Positions 46,259-57,890 of a stretch of DNA of 64,000 nucleotides are shown in pieces (the first letter of the stretch is position 1; every line of letters starts with the position of its first letter). The notes under the pieces are model-generated. The model saw only the letters and a program-made list of their open reading frames with translations, ran no database searches and had not been told where the DNA came from. The translations under genes and the position numbers were made by a program. This DNA comes from Trueperaceae bacterium (GTDB taxonomy: Bacteria > Deinococcota > Deinococci > Deinococcales > Trueperaceae): NCBI GenBank assembly GCA_011389865.1, contig JAABTL010000009.1:25457-89456 (forward strand), given 5' to 3'.

Positions 46259-47832
46259 CCCGTCCCGTCGTCCTCGTCGTCCTCGACGGCTTCGGCCTCG
46301 CCGAACCCGGCCCCGGCAACGCCGTCGCCGCCGCCCACACCCCCGTCTTCGACCGCATCTGGTCCGCCGGGCCCCGCACCACGCTGGAGGCGTCGGGGCC
46401 CGCGGTCGGCCTCCCGCCCGGCCAGATGGGCAACAGCGAGGTCGGCCACCTCAACCTCGGCGCGGGACGGGTCGTCCCCCAGTCGCTCTCCTTCGTCCAG
46501 GACCGCATCGACGACGGCAGTCTCGTGCGCAATGCGGTCCTGACAGAGTTCTGCGCCGCCGTCGCGACCAGCGGCGGCGCCGCCGTCGCGGCCGGCGGCG
46601 GCACCCTCCACCTGCTCGGCCTCGTGTCGGACGGTGGCGTCCACTCGGACCTGCGGCACCTGGTCGCGCTGATCGACATCGCGGGGCGCCTCGGCGTCGA
46701 ACGCATCGCCGTCCACGCCTTCACCGACGGCCGCGACACGGCGCCCGACGGTGGGCGCGGCTACCTCGCAGAGCTGGAGTCGGCGATCGCCGAGCTCGGC
46801 AGCCCCGCCCGCGTCCGCACCGTGATCGGGCGCTACTACGCGATGGACCGCGACCGCCGCTGGGAGCGCACCCAGCAGGCCTGGGACGCGATGGTCCACG
46901 GGCGCGGGGTCCACCGGGCGGCGAGCGCCGCCGAGGCGATCGAGGAGGCCTACGCGCGGGGAGAGACCGACGAGTTCGTCACCGCCACCGTGGTAGCGGC
47001 GGCGGACGAGTCGCCCGCCACGATCCGCGACGGCGACGGCGTGTTCATGTTCAACTTCCGCGCCGACCGGGCGCGGCAGATGGCCCACGCCTTCCTCGCC
47101 GGGCCGGACTGGGACGGCTTCGACCGCGGCCGCGTCCCCGCGGTCCGCTTCGCGTCAATCATGCAGCTCGACGCCACCCTCGACGCGCCGTTCGCGCTCG
47201 AGTTGCCCCCGATCGACGAGCCGCTGGCCGAGGTGGTCGCCACCGCGGGACTGCGGCAGCACCACACGGCCGAGACCGAGAAGTACCCGCACGTCACCTA
47301 CTTCTTCAACGCCAAGAACGAGGTCCCGTACGCGGGCGAATCGCGCCACCTCGAGCCCTCGCCGAAGGTCGCGACCTACGACCTGCAGCCGGAGATGAGC
47401 GCGCCCGCGCTGGCCGCGGCCTGTGCGCGGCGGATCGCCGAGGGCGACGACGCGTTCGTGCTGATCAACTTCGCCAACCCCGACATGGTGGGCCACACCG
47501 GCGTGTTCGAGGCGGCGGTGCGGGCGTGCGAGGCGGCCGACGCCGGCCTCGCTGAGGTGCTGGCGGCGGTGGCCGCCCGCGGCGGCGCCGCCATCGTGGT
47601 GGCCGACCACGGGAACGCGGAACAGATGATCGCCGCGGACGGCGGGCCGCACACGGCGCACACCACCAACCCCGTGCCGTGCGTCGTGGTCGGCGGACCG
47701 GCAGGCGTGTCCCTGCGAGACGGCGGCGTGCTCGGCGACGTCGCGCCCACGGTGCTCGAGCTGTTGGGGATCGACCAGCCGGCGCCGATGACGGGACGGT
47801 CGCTGCTGGGCGACGAGGGGTCGGCGGGCTGA
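46255..47832 (+). CDS. gpmI: 2,3-bisphosphoglycerate-independent phosphoglycerate mutase
   Basis: Manganese-dependent glycolytic mutase, 525 residues. Metal Asp in VVLDGFG (D11), phosphoserine S61 in GQMGNSEVGHLN, the phosphatase-domain insert (about 75-310) with FTDGRDTAP, and VVADHGNAEQM near the end are present. The usual FFFNGG.E segment reads FFNAKNEVPYAGE. The ATG overlaps the upstream stop (ATGA). Confidence 0.94.
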   Translation: MTRPVVLVVLDGFGLAEPGPGNAVAAAHTPVFDRIWSAGPRTTLEASGPAVGLPPGQMGNSEVGHLNLGAGRVVPQSLSFVQDRIDDGSLVRNAVLTEFCAAVATSGGAAVAAGGGTLHLLGLVSDGGVHSDLRHLVALIDIAGRLGVERIAVHAFTDGRDTAPDGGRGYLAELESAIAELGSPARVRTVIGRYYAMDRDRRWERTQQAWDAMVHGRGVHRAASAAEAIEEAYARGETDEFVTATVVAAADESPATIRDGDGVFMFNFRADRARQMAHAFLAGPDWDGFDRGRVPAVRFASIMQLDATLDAPFALELPPIDEPLAEVVATAGLRQHHTAETEKYPHVTYFFNAKNEVPYAGESRHLEPSPKVATYDLQPEMSAPALAAACARRIAEGDDAFVLINFANPDMVGHTGVFEAAVRACEAADAGLAEVLAAVAARGGAAIVVADHGNAEQMIAADGGPHTAHTTNPVPCVVVGGPAGVSLRDGGVLGDVAPTVLELLGIDQPAPMTGRSLLGDEGSAG

Positions 47833-47876
47833 ACCGCCGGCCGCCCGGGGGCCGCGCGCCGCCGACCCTCGCGCAC

Positions 47877-47913
47877 GAGAAGGGCCCCGAGCTGCGCGCT
47901 CGGGGCCCTTCTC
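47877..47913. terminator. 16-bp perfect hairpin between gpmI and groEL
   Basis: GAGAAGGGCCCCGAGC / GCTCGGGGCCCTTCTC with a 5-nt loop, 44 bp after gpmI. On the minus strand it is the second of two hairpins after groEL. Confidence 0.7.
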
Positions 47914-47917
47914 ACGG

Positions 47918-47941
47918 GTGACGGCCGTCCGCGGCCGTCAC
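47918..47941. terminator. 10-bp hairpin after groEL
   Basis: GTGACGGCCG / CGGCCGTCAC with a TCCG loop, 11 bp beyond the groEL stop. Confidence 0.6.
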
Positions 47942-47952
47942 TCAGGCGGACG

Positions 47953-49891
<1,939 letters not shown>

Positions 49892-49936
49892 GGGTCCTCC
49901 GTAGTGGGGTGTCGCCCCTGCTGGGGCTCACATGGA

Positions 49937-49963
49937 TTAGCACTCGCGAGGCGCGAGTGCCAA
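49937..49963 (-). promoter_or_regulatory. CIRCE operator (HrcA binding site)
   Basis: TTAGCACTC-N9-GAGTGCCAA. One mismatch from the consensus arms TTAGCACTC/GAGTGCTAA. It lies just downstream of the -10 box, at the transcription start, so groESL should be repressed by HrcA. Confidence 0.93.
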
Positions 49964-49971
49964 CTGCCGTC

Positions 49972-50001
49972 ATGCTAGGTCAGCGGGCCACTGGTTGTCA
50001 A
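49972..50001 (-). promoter_or_regulatory. Sigma-A promoter of groESL
   Basis: TTGACA (49996-50001) and TAGCAT (49972-49977) with an 18-bp spacer on the minus strand. Confidence 0.85.
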
Positions 50002-50075
50002 GGAGGTTGAGCGAGCGAGACTCAGGTTCCCGGCGCCGGCCCGACCCTGGGTGGCTCGCACCGAGGGGCGCGCGC

Positions 50076-50402
50076 TCAGCCTCGCCGCAGTCCCCACAGC
50101 AGGCCGGGGACGAAGGCGCCGGCGAACACGAGGTTGTGCGTCAGGATGGCCACCAGGCTCTCCCACGCGCCCCCGAGCGAGTCGGTGCGCAGCAGCGGAT
50201 CGACGCGCGCCTCGACCTCGCCCCAGTTCACCGTGAGGAACCCTTGGTAGGCGAGCAGCTGCACGACCACGAAGAGCAGCCCGACCGCGACCGCCAGCAG
50301 CTTCCCGACCTTCTTCAGCGCGTACCCGACCGCGAAGCCGGCGATGCCGCCCACGCCGAGCTGCGAGATCACCGGCCACCAGGATCCGACGTCGACCTCC
50401 AC
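50076..50402 (-). CDS. FUN14-family small membrane protein
   Basis: 108 residues with about three hydrophobic segments. The GGIAGFAVGYALKKVGKLLA segment is the FUN14 glycine-rich helix signature, followed by VVVQLLAYQGFLTVNW. The role of bacterial members is unknown. The GTG start at 50402 is set by a TACGCT box 6 nt upstream. The gene is smaller than most annotation cut-offs in the antisense-rich context. Confidence 0.75.
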   Translation of the reverse strand: MEVDVGSWWPVISQLGVGGIAGFAVGYALKKVGKLLAVAVGLLFVVVQLLAYQGFLTVNWGEVEARVDPLLRTDSLGGAWESLVAILTHNLVFAGAFVPGLLWGLRRG

Positions 50403-50408
50403 GGGCGG

Positions 50409-50414
50409 AGCGTA
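50409..50414 (-). promoter_or_regulatory. -10 box TACGCT of the FUN14-like gene
   Basis: TACGCT with a 6-nt spacer to the GTG at 50402. The rest of the 163-bp divergent gap shows no other clear signal apart from the psuG -10 box. Confidence 0.55.
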
Positions 50415-50553
50415 GCACGCCCCCCGCCGACCGCAGGGTCGGCCAGGACGGGCGCGCGCCCGCGAACGGAGCCGCGCCCGCGAGGGCGTACGGAGGTCGC
50501 GGTCGCGGGCGGGACGCGCCATCCACGCGGCGGCCGCGCGCCTGGGTAGGGGG

Positions 50554-50559
50554 TATGCT
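50554..50559 (+). promoter_or_regulatory. -10 box TATGCT of psuG
   Basis: TATGCT with a 6-nt spacer to the GTG at 50566. Confidence 0.65.
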
Positions 50560-50565
50560 GCGCCC

Positions 50566-51504
50566 GTGATCGACCTCGCCCCACACGTCGCCGAGGCGCT
50601 CGGCGCCGGCCGTCCGGTCGTCGCGCTGGAGTCGACGGTGCTGACCCACGGGCTGCCGCGGCCGGCCAACCTGGAGCTGGCGCTCCGGCTGGAGCGCGTG
50701 GTGGCCGAGGGCGATGCGCTGCCGGCCACCGTCGGCGTCGTGGACGGGCGGCTGCGCGTCGGCCTCGACGCCGGAGAGCTCGAGCGCCTGGCCACGGAGG
50801 CGGTCGACAAGGCGTCGCCGTGGAACCTCGGCGCCATCGTGGCGCGCGCCGGCTGCGCCGGCACCACGGTCGCCACCACGTTGCACGCGGCCGCGGCGGC
50901 CGGCATCGAGGTCTTCGCCACGGGCGGCATCGGCGGCGTGCACCGCGAGGCGTACGACGAGTCCGCCGACCTCGCGGCCCTGGCCCGCTACCCGGTCATC
51001 ACCGTCTCTGCCGGCCCCAAGAGCGTGCTCGACGCCGCGGCGACGCTGGAGCGACTCGAGACCCTGGGCGTGCCCGTCGTCGGCTGGCGCAGCGACCACC
51101 TGGCCGGCTTCCACGTCGGCGAGACCGACCTGTCGCTGCCCGCCCGCGCCGACACGCTCGACGAGCTCGCCGCCGCCTTCAGGGCCCACCGAACACTCGG
51201 CCTGCCGGGCGGGATGCTCGTCAGCCAACCGGTGAACGACGGCATCGATCCGGCCACCCTGCGCACCTGGGTGGAGGCCGCCCATGCGGACGCCCGCGCC
51301 CGCGGCGTGCGCGGCAAGGGCGTCACCCCGGCGCTCCTCGCCGCCCTGGCCGAGCGCTCGGGCGGCGAAACGGTGGCGATCAACCTCCGGCTGCTCGAGG
51401 CCAACGCCCGGCTGGCCGCGGCCGTGGCCGGCGCTCTCGCCGGCGCCCCGGCCCCCGGCACGACCTCCGCATCCACCTCTCCCTCCCCCAAGGAGGCCCT
51501 GTGA
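50566..51504 (+). CDS. psuG: Pseudouridine-5'-phosphate glycosidase PsuG
   Basis: Splits pseudouridine 5'-phosphate to uracil and ribose 5-phosphate. It is 312 residues. Residues matching the E. coli active site are E22 ([10 protein letters not shown]), K82 (DKASPWN) and the Schiff-base K152 ([10 protein letters not shown]). It is complete, with a Pro/Ala-rich tail. No psuK or nucleoside transporter is adjacent; it heads an operon with rodZ and an ABC permease. Confidence 0.94.
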   Translation: MIDLAPHVAEALGAGRPVVALESTVLTHGLPRPANLELALRLERVVAEGDALPATVGVVDGRLRVGLDAGELERLATEAVDKASPWNLGAIVARAGCAGTTVATTLHAAAAAGIEVFATGGIGGVHREAYDESADLAALARYPVITVSAGPKSVLDAAATLERLETLGVPVVGWRSDHLAGFHVGETDLSLPARADTLDELAAAFRAHRTLGLPGGMLVSQPVNDGIDPATLRTWVEAAHADARARGVRGKGVTPALLAALAERSGGETVAINLRLLEANARLAAAVAGALAGAPAPGTTSASTSPSPKEAL

Positions 51505-52631
51505 GCGACGCGATCGACCGCCCCCCCGAGAGCCTCGGCGGCCGCCTGAGGTTGGCCCGCGAGGGCGCCGGACTCGGCCTCTCCGACCTCGCCCAGCAGA
51601 CGCACGTGCGCCGCGCGTACCTCGAGGCCCTCGAAGAAGGGCGCTACCAGGAGCTGCCGGAGGACGTGTACAGCAGGAACTTCGTGCGCCTGTACGCCCA
51701 GACGGTCGGCCTCGAGGCCGCCCCGCTGCTCGAGCTCTACCAGCGCGAGCGGCGCGCCGCGTTGGGCACGACGACGCTCGACCAACGCCTCGACCACGAC
51801 CGCCAGACGGCCCTCGCGGCCGGAAGGCCGGCGGCACCCCGCCCGCCAGCCCGCCGGAGCTGGCCCGCCTGGCTCTTCAGCCCGTGGACCACCTCGCTGG
51901 TGCTGGTCGTCGTGGTGGTGGGGCTGGCGGCCTGGGGGTTCGACCAGCTCTTCTCCGCGCCCGGCGGTCCGGCGGCGAACGATCCCGGCACGAGCGCCAG
52001 CGCGCCCGCGGAGCCGGGCACCGGCCCGTCGGCCGGCGCGCCCGCCGACGCGCCGGCCGACGCGGCGGAGCCGGCGGCAACGGCCGCCAGCGAACCGTCC
52101 CCGGCGGCCGAAGCCGCGGCGGCGAGCCCCGATGCCGACGCCGTCGTCCGCGTCGACATCGTCACCGAACCCGCCGGCGCGGCGATCACCATCGACGGCT
52201 TCCCGCTCCCCGGCCGCACCCCGCTGACGGCCGTCCCGGTGAGCGCCCGGGCCGGGCGCCTCGTGCGCGCGGAGTTGGACGGGTACGAGCCCGCCGAGAC
52301 GCTCGTCGACCTCGTCGCCGATGCCCGCGTCGATCTCGGCCTCGCGCCGATCGCTGCCGCGACCGACGCGGTCGCCGCCGACGTCGGCGCCGACCGCGTG
52401 GCGCTGACGATCACCGACACCACCTGGCTCGAGGTGTACCGCAGCGGCGCCCGCAACGAGGGCGAGCGGCTGGTGTACACCACCGCGCAGCCGGGCGCGA
52501 GCTACGAGTTCGCCCTGCCCGTCTTCGTCTACGTCGGCAACGCCGCGGGCGTCCGGGTCAACCTCGCCGGGCAGGACCTCGGGCCGATGGGCGGTCCCGG
52601 GGCCGTCCTCGGCCGGGCCTTCGAGCGCTGA
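51501..52631 (+). CDS. RodZ-like helix-turn-helix membrane protein
   Basis: 376 residues. A cytoplasmic HTH_25 domain (about 13-80: [35 protein letters not shown]) resembles RodZ. One membrane helix follows at about 130-147, then an Ala/Pro linker, a PEGA domain (about 212-275: [16 protein letters not shown]), and a C-terminal DUF4115-like domain with [11 protein letters not shown]. This order fits a cell-shape scaffold, although PEGA is not usual in RodZ. The GTG overlaps the psuG stop and follows AAGGAGG. Confidence 0.82.
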   Translation: MSDAIDRPPESLGGRLRLAREGAGLGLSDLAQQTHVRRAYLEALEEGRYQELPEDVYSRNFVRLYAQTVGLEAAPLLELYQRERRAALGTTTLDQRLDHDRQTALAAGRPAAPRPPARRSWPAWLFSPWTTSLVLVVVVVGLAAWGFDQLFSAPGGPAANDPGTSASAPAEPGTGPSAGAPADAPADAAEPAATAASEPSPAAEAAAASPDADAVVRVDIVTEPAGAAITIDGFPLPGRTPLTAVPVSARAGRLVRAELDGYEPAETLVDLVADARVDLGLAPIAAATDAVAADVGADRVALTITDTTWLEVYRSGARNEGERLVYTTAQPGASYEFALPVFVYVGNAAGVRVNLAGQDLGPMGGPGAVLGRAFER

Positions 52632-52635
52632 CGCC

Positions 52636-53790
52636 GTGGTCCCGTCACTGGCCACCGCCGCGCTGCTGCGCCGCCCGCTGCGCACCTTCCTGACGGCCCT
52701 CGGCATCGCGATCGCCGTCGGCTCCACCGTCGTCTTCCTGTCGCTCGGCGAGGGCCTGCGGCAGGCGTTCAGCCAGGAACTGAGCGGCGTGGGCCCCGAC
52801 CTGCAGGTGAGCTTCGGCGACCTGCAGACGGGCTCCTTCGCCGAGATCCCCGAGCTGCCCATCGAGTACGCCGACATCCTCCTGGCCGACGCCGAGCGCT
52901 ACGGCATCGTCGACCTGGTCCCCGTCCTGCTGCACGTCCGCAGCGGCCTGAGCCCGGGCAGCGCCATCGTGTTCCAGGGCCTACCGGCGGGCGCCGACGT
53001 CGCCTCCATCTACGTCGACTTCACCATCGCGGAGGGCCGGCAGCTGACCACCGAGGACGAGGGCGCCATGGTGGCCGTCCTCGGCCCCCAGACCGCCGAG
53101 CGCCTGGCGCTGGGCGTCGGGGGCACCCTGCGACTCAACCCGCGCGCCTCCTTCGAGGTCGTCGGCATCGGTAGCAGCGCGGGTGGGCTGCTCGACAACT
53201 CGGTGCTGGTGCCGATCAGCAGCCTGCAGGCCGCCATCGGCGTCGAGGACCGCGTGTCGTTCTTCGTGATCGAGATCGTGGAGGCATCGAAGGCCAACGA
53301 GGTCGCCGCGGCGATCATGGCCGACCACCCGGACCTCGGCGTGCAGACGCGCGCGGAGCTGCTCGAGGTCATCGAGCGCGGACTGGCGATCTCCGACGTC
53401 GTACGCCTCGGCATCAGCGCCATCGCCCTGATCGTCGGCGCCATCGCCGTCGCCAACACGATGCTGATGAGCGTCTTCGAGCGCACCCGGGAGTTCGGGG
53501 TCGTTCGAGCGGTCGGCGCTCGCCCGCGCTTCCTGTTCGGCCTCGTGCTGCTCGAGTCGGTCGTCCTGTCGCTGATCGGCGCCGCCGTCGGCGTGGCCCT
53601 GGGCTTCTTCGGTGCCTGGATCGTGAACCTGGTCTCCCTCGACCTGATCGCGCTCGAGGTCGCGGCGGTCACGCCGCGCCTGGTGGCGTTCGCGGTCGCC
53701 GTCGCGGCCGGCATGGGCCTGCTGGCCGGCCTGCTGCCGGCTGGGCGCGCCGCTCGGGTACCGATCGCCGTGGCGCTCGCCCGCGAGTGA
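52636..53790 (+). CDS. MacB/FtsX-like ABC transporter permease
   Basis: 384 residues. It has an N-terminal helix ([20 protein letters not shown]), a MacB-type periplasmic core (about 45-240) and three C-terminal helices with the cytoplasmic [19 protein letters not shown] motif. Such permeases pair with a LolD/MacB-type ATPase. The likely partner is the ATPase gene at 55659, separated by the DUF2207 gene. The GTG lies 4 bp after rodZ. Confidence 0.88.
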   Translation: MVPSLATAALLRRPLRTFLTALGIAIAVGSTVVFLSLGEGLRQAFSQELSGVGPDLQVSFGDLQTGSFAEIPELPIEYADILLADAERYGIVDLVPVLLHVRSGLSPGSAIVFQGLPAGADVASIYVDFTIAEGRQLTTEDEGAMVAVLGPQTAERLALGVGGTLRLNPRASFEVVGIGSSAGGLLDNSVLVPISSLQAAIGVEDRVSFFVIEIVEASKANEVAAAIMADHPDLGVQTRAELLEVIERGLAISDVVRLGISAIALIVGAIAVANTMLMSVFERTREFGVVRAVGARPRFLFGLVLLESVVLSLIGAAVGVALGFFGAWIVNLVSLDLIALEVAAVTPRLVAFAVAVAAGMGLLAGLLPAGRAARVPIAVALARE

Positions 53791-53816
53791 TCACGACGGG
53801 CACGCGCTCGACGGCC

Positions 53817-53822
53817 TAGACT
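53817..53822 (+). promoter_or_regulatory. -10 box TAGACT of the DUF2207 gene
   Basis: TAGACT with a 6-nt spacer to the ATG at 53829. Confidence 0.65.
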
Positions 53823-53828
53823 GGCGCC

Positions 53829-55628
53829 ATGCGCAGCGCACCGCACGATCGCCGCCGGCACCATCTCGCGCTCCTCCTGCTCGTCGTGTTCGTCAGCTCC
53901 TGGGCGCAGGCCCGCTTCGAGTGGCGCAACGTCGTCCAGGACGTGACCATCGCCGCCGACGGCCGCGTCGTCGTGCGCGACGAACGCACCCTGTGGACGC
54001 CGGACGAGGACTTCGGCGAGGCCTTCATCTGCGTCGGTCACCCGCGCTCGGTCACCCTCACCCTGCTCGACGGCTCCGGCGCCGTGTCGCCGGGTCCGTC
54101 CGCGACGGCCTTCCAGCAGCCCTGCGACGCGGGCACCGAGGTGGTCGTCCGGAACCAGAGCCGGGTGAAGGAGCGTCGCGTGGTGTTCGTCTACCGCCTC
54201 GACGGCACCGTGGAGCCCTTCAGCGACGTGGTGCAGTGGTACTGGAACCTGATCCAGCGCGACCACCCGCCGATCGTCGGCTACCGCCTGACCGTCACCG
54301 CGCCCGGCCCGATGGCCGAGCCCTACGACGCCTACGTCATGCGCTACGGCAACCCGGAGGAGCCCCGCGTCGCCCTCTCGGGCGACCGCCGGGAGCTGGC
54401 GGTCGCCTTCGACCGCATCCCCAGCGGCGACGGCGTCGAGGTCCGCTACCTCATGGACCCGGCGACGTTCACGGTGCGCGGCACGCGCCCCGGCCTCGAG
54501 GAGCTGCTGCGGGAGCAGACGAGGATCTCGGGCGTCCAGCAGCGCGACCGGCTCCTGCGGGCCTTCCGCGGTTCGCTGCTGTGGGGCCTGCTGCCTCTCG
54601 CCTGGCTGTTGTGGCTCGGCTACGGCATCTACGCCGCGTGGCGGCGGGTCGGCCGCGAACCGACGACCGACGGCATGCGCTACCCGTTCGAGCCGCCGCG
54701 CGACCTCCCGCCCGCCGCCGTCACCGCGATGCTCAGCCAGCACTTCAACACGAGCAGCATGGGTCCGGCCTGGTTCGCGACGATCATGGACCTGGCGCGC
54801 CGCGGCATGATCCGCTTCGACGGCGAGGGCCGGAACTTCCGCATCCTGCTGCAGCCGGGGGTCGACACCGCCGCGCTGGAGACCTTCGAGCAGCAGGTCC
54901 TCGACTACCTGAACGCTGCCGCCCGCTCGCGGCGCCGCAACGGCGCGCCCGACGAGATCACGCTCGCGCAGCTCGAGTCCTACGGCAGGTCGAACGCCCA
55001 GCGCTTCCTGGCCCGCTGGGCGCCGCTCGTCCGCAAGTGGGTCGAGGGCTTCATGGGCGGGCCGCTCACGACCCCGGAGAGCGGCGCCGCGATGCGGCGC
55101 TGGACGCTGCGGTCGCTGCTCGCGGTCGCGGTCGCTGTCGGGCTGGCGTTCGTGTTCGTCGACGCCGCACGCGTGGCCATGATCGCCGCCGCGGTGATCG
55201 CCCTCGGCCTGCTGATCACGGCCTCGGTCGCGCTGCCGGCCTGGCGGCCCGAGGTCGCCCGCGAGGTGGCGGGCTGGCTCGGGTTCAAGCGCACGCTATC
55301 GGACTACAGCCGCATGAAGGACGCCCCCCCGGACTTCTTCATGCTGTGGGACCGCTACTACGTGTACGCGGCCGCGCTCGGCGTGGCGGAGCGGTTCCTC
55401 AAGACGCTGCAGCGGGTCGCACCCGCCAGGGGGCTCGACCAGACGCAGATGGCGAGACAAGGTGCGTGGCTCGGGTCGAGCAACCTCAGCAACCTCGCCG
55501 GCATCTCGAAGGCGGCCAGTGGACTCTCCTCGGCCCTGTCCAAGGCGGGCGCCTCGGCCTCGAGCGGCGGTTCCTCGTCGGGCGGCGGGGGCGGGGGCGG
55601 CGGCGGGGGCAGCTCCGGCGGACGCTGA
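53829..55628 (+). CDS. DUF2207 membrane protein
   Basis: 599 residues. It has a signal peptide (about 12-27, SSWAQA), an extracytoplasmic beta domain (about 28-235, WRNVVQDVTIAADGRVVVRDE), a membrane helix near 250, and a cytoplasmic domain with PPAAVTAMLSQHF and TIMDLARRGMIRF. Two further helices follow near 425-465. A Ser/Gly tail (about 575-597), a feature of DUF2207 proteins, ends it. Function is unknown. It has its own leaderless promoter. Confidence 0.85.
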   Translation: MRSAPHDRRRHHLALLLLVVFVSSWAQARFEWRNVVQDVTIAADGRVVVRDERTLWTPDEDFGEAFICVGHPRSVTLTLLDGSGAVSPGPSATAFQQPCDAGTEVVVRNQSRVKERRVVFVYRLDGTVEPFSDVVQWYWNLIQRDHPPIVGYRLTVTAPGPMAEPYDAYVMRYGNPEEPRVALSGDRRELAVAFDRIPSGDGVEVRYLMDPATFTVRGTRPGLEELLREQTRISGVQQRDRLLRAFRGSLLWGLLPLAWLLWLGYGIYAAWRRVGREPTTDGMRYPFEPPRDLPPAAVTAMLSQHFNTSSMGPAWFATIMDLARRGMIRFDGEGRNFRILLQPGVDTAALETFEQQVLDYLNAAARSRRRNGAPDEITLAQLESYGRSNAQRFLARWAPLVRKWVEGFMGGPLTTPESGAAMRRWTLRSLLAVAVAVGLAFVFVDAARVAMIAAAVIALGLLITASVALPAWRPEVAREVAGWLGFKRTLSDYSRMKDAPPDFFMLWDRYYVYAAALGVAERFLKTLQRVAPARGLDQTQMARQGAWLGSSNLSNLAGISKAASGLSSALSKAGASASSGGSSSGGGGGGGGGGSSGGR

Positions 55629-55645
55629 GCCGTCGCCGGGCGCGG

Positions 55646-55651
55646 TATGCT
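55646..55651 (+). promoter_or_regulatory. -10 box TATGCT of the ABC ATPase operon
   Basis: TATGCT with a 7-nt spacer to the GTG at 55659. The ATG inside this box is in frame but would be part of the promoter. Confidence 0.6.
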
Positions 55652-55658
55652 GCGCGGC

Positions 55659-56414
55659 GTGCTGCGCGCCCTGGACCTCGGCAAGACCTACCGTGCCCCC
55701 AGCGGGGACGTCGTGGCCCTCGCGGATTTCGAGCACACGTTCTCCGAGGGGGCCATCACCGCGGTCGTGGGCCCGTCGGGGTCCGGCAAGTCGACGCTCC
55801 TCAACCTGTTGGCAGGTTTCGACGTCCCCACCACCGGGGGCGTGTGGCTCGACGACCTCGCGGTGCACCAGCGTTCGGAGGCCGAGCGCGCGAGCGTGCG
55901 GCTGCGGCGCTTCGGCTTCGTGTTCCAATCGTTCAACCTGGTGACCGTCCTCACGGCACGCCAGAACGTCGAGCTGCCGCTCGGACTCGCGGGCGCCGGC
56001 CCCGGCGAGCGCCGGCGGCGGGCGGACGACCTGCTGCGCCGCTTCGGCCTCGGCCAGCGCGCCGATCACCTGCCCCATCGCCTCTCGGGTGGTGAGCGCC
56101 AGCGCGTCGCCTTGGCCCGCGCCCTGGCCAACGACCCGGACGTCGTGTTCGCCGACGAGCCGACGGGTTCGCTCGACAGCGTGACGGGTCGCGAGGTGGT
56201 CGCCGCGCTGCACAACGTCGCGGCCGAGGGGCGGACGGTGGTGCTGGTCACCCACGACGAGGCGCTCTCCTCGATCGCGGACGTGCGCCTGAGGCTCTCC
56301 GACGGCCGCCTAGCGGCGACGGATCACGTTCCTGCGCGACGCGCCGCGGGCGGTGGCCGGGAGGCCACCCGCGACGACGCGGAAGACCTCGCGCCCGCGG
56401 CGGGCCCCAGGTGA
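55659..56414 (+). CDS. LolD/MacB-type ABC transporter ATP-binding protein
   Basis: 251 residues. Walker [10 protein letters not shown] (38-46), Q-loop FVFQSFNLV, signature [15 protein letters not shown], Walker [14 protein letters not shown] and H-loop VTHDE are present. The SLDS D-loop and FQSFNL are typical of the MacB/LolD group. The C-terminal ~30 residues are a variable tail. The probable permease partner is the gene at 52636. The start GTG is preferred over the ATG at 55647, which falls in the -10 box. Confidence 0.9.
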   Translation: MLRALDLGKTYRAPSGDVVALADFEHTFSEGAITAVVGPSGSGKSTLLNLLAGFDVPTTGGVWLDDLAVHQRSEAERASVRLRRFGFVFQSFNLVTVLTARQNVELPLGLAGAGPGERRRRADDLLRRFGLGQRADHLPHRLSGGERQRVALARALANDPDVVFADEPTGSLDSVTGREVVAALHNVAAEGRTVVLVTHDEALSSIADVRLRLSDGRLAATDHVPARRAAGGGREATRDDAEDLAPAAGPR

Positions 56415-56812
56415 CGCAACCGGCCGGCGGGCCGCAGGCGTGGGGCACCATCGGCGCCACCCTGGCCGGCGCCGCGGTCGCCCTCGGCGCCTTCGGCGCC
56501 CACGCCCTGGACGGCGTGTTGTCGCCGAGCCGCCTCGAGACCTTCGAGACCGCCGTTCGCTACCAGTTCCTCCATGCGCTGGCGCTGCTGGTCCTGCACC
56601 ATGCCCGGCTGGCCGGCACGATGGCGGACGCGGCGGCCGCGCGCGTGGGCATGACCCTGGTCGCCGGCACCGCCGTCTTCTCGGGTGCGCTGTACGCGCT
56701 CGTCGCGACCGACGTCGGCGCCTTCGGCGCGATCGCGCCGATCGGCGGCGGGCTCCTCATCCTCGGCTGGGCGCAGTGGGCGTGGTCCGCGCGACCCCGC
56801 CGCCCGGGCTGA
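56411..56812 (+). CDS. DUF423 membrane protein
   Basis: 133 residues with about four membrane helices. It has the family hallmark [11 protein letters not shown] and [16 protein letters not shown]. Function is unknown (YgdD/YwdK group). The GTG overlaps the ATPase stop (GTGA). Confidence 0.88.
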   Translation: MTQPAGGPQAWGTIGATLAGAAVALGAFGAHALDGVLSPSRLETFETAVRYQFLHALALLVLHHARLAGTMADAAAARVGMTLVAGTAVFSGALYALVATDVGAFGAIAPIGGGLLILGWAQWAWSARPRRPG

Positions 56813-56818
56813 GGCACG

Positions 56819-57724
56819 ATGACCGAAGCGGCCCACCCGCGTGTCGCGCTGGTGCTCGCGATCGCGCTCGTCGCCATCAGCGGTGCCGCCGTGTTCGTCC
56901 GCTTCGCGGAGGCACCCGGCGTCGTCGTGGCGGCCTGGCGCATGCTCATCGCCGCGTCGCTGCTGGCACCGATCACCGTGCGGGCGCTGCGGCGCACGCC
57001 CCTGACGCCCGCGACGCGCTTGCCGACGGTCGCCGCGGGCGCGCTGCTCGGCGTGCACTTCGCCGCCTGGATCAGCTCCCTCAGCTACACGACCGTGGCC
57101 GCCTCGGTCTCGCTCGTCTCGACCACGCCCCTGTGGGTGGCGCTGTTCGCATGGGCCTTCCTGCGGCGCTCTCCCACGCTGTCGATGCTGTTGGGCATCC
57201 TGCTGGCGGTCGCCGGCGGCGCCGTGATCGCCTTCGGCGACCTGGTCGGCGCGACCGGGGCGAGCACCGCCCCGTCTCCCCTGCTCGGTGACGCGTTGGC
57301 GCTGCTCGGGGCCGTCGCGCTGGCCGGTTACCTGCTGTTGGGACGGAGCGCGCAACGCCACGGCCTCGCGATCGACGCGTACGCCGGCGTGGCCTATGCG
57401 GTCGCCGCGCTGGTGCTCCTGCCGCTGCCGGCGGCGTTCGGCGTCGCCTACCTCGACTATCCGGCGGCCACCTTCGGCTGGATCCTGGCGCTCGCGCTGG
57501 TGCCACAACTCATCGGCCACACCGGCATCAACTACGCCATGCGTCACCTCGACCCGACGCGGGTCGCGACCGCCACCCTGATGGAGCCCGTCGGCGCAGC
57601 GCTGTTGGCCGCCGCGATCTTCGCCGAGGTGCCCAGCGTGGTCACCCTGCTCGGCGCCGCCGCGCTGTTGACCGGTGTCTTCATCACCGTGCGGACCCGC
57701 CCCGGCGACCGAGCGCTCCCCTGA
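56819..57724 (+). CDS. EamA-family (DMT superfamily) transporter
   Basis: 301 residues with ten predicted helices in two EamA repeats (about 10-140 and 158-290). The second repeat has the typical QLIGHTGINYAMRHLDPTRVATATLMEPV. Probably a metabolite exporter; the substrate is unknown. It begins 6 bp after the DUF423 stop, and its TGA lies in the loop of a hairpin. Confidence 0.87.
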   Translation: MTEAAHPRVALVLAIALVAISGAAVFVRFAEAPGVVVAAWRMLIAASLLAPITVRALRRTPLTPATRLPTVAAGALLGVHFAAWISSLSYTTVAASVSLVSTTPLWVALFAWAFLRRSPTLSMLLGILLAVAGGAVIAFGDLVGATGASTAPSPLLGDALALLGAVALAGYLLLGRSAQRHGLAIDAYAGVAYAVAALVLLPLPAAFGVAYLDYPAATFGWILALALVPQLIGHTGINYAMRHLDPTRVATATLMEPVGAALLAAAIFAEVPSVVTLLGAAALLTGVFITVRTRPGDRALP

Positions 57725-57747
57725 CGGGAGCGCGCGCTCCCTTGACG
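57713..57747 (+). terminator. Hairpin with the EamA stop codon in its loop, plus a partial second copy
   Basis: GCGCTCCC / GGGAGCGC (8 bp) closes a CTGAC loop that contains the TGA (57722-57724). A second GCGCTCCC-TTGACG (57734-57747) repeats the left arm and loop. Confidence 0.6.
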
Positions 57748-57805
57748 CGAACGCCGTCGCCGCCGTCGACGTTGGGCCGGACTCCCGAAACCGGTCCCAG
57801 TCTGC

Positions 57806-57811
57806 TAAGAT
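57806..57811 (+). promoter_or_regulatory. -10 box TAAGAT upstream of the second carD
   Basis: TAAGAT with a 7-nt spacer to the GTG of a 23-codon frame. Confidence 0.5.
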
Positions 57812-57818
57812 GCGGGGC

Positions 57819-57890
57819 GTGATGGAGTCGTCGCGATTCGAACGAACCCCGACGAACCACCCCCAACCCCACCACCGCCCGCTAGCGTGA
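57819..57890 (+). CDS. Leaderless 23-codon upstream ORF before the second carD
   Basis: A GTG at the expected leaderless position opens a frame starting MMESSRFERTP and ending HHRPLA. The second half is Pro/His-rich. Its stop is 76 bp before the CarD start. It may control or merely precede carD. No homologue is recognised. Confidence 0.4.
   Translation: MMESSRFERTPTNHPQPHHRPLA

Noticed and set aside
51501..52631. HTH membrane protein as part of a new signalling system
   Set aside because: The HTH_25, single-helix and DUF4115 order fits RodZ. The PEGA domain alone is not enough to propose a new function.
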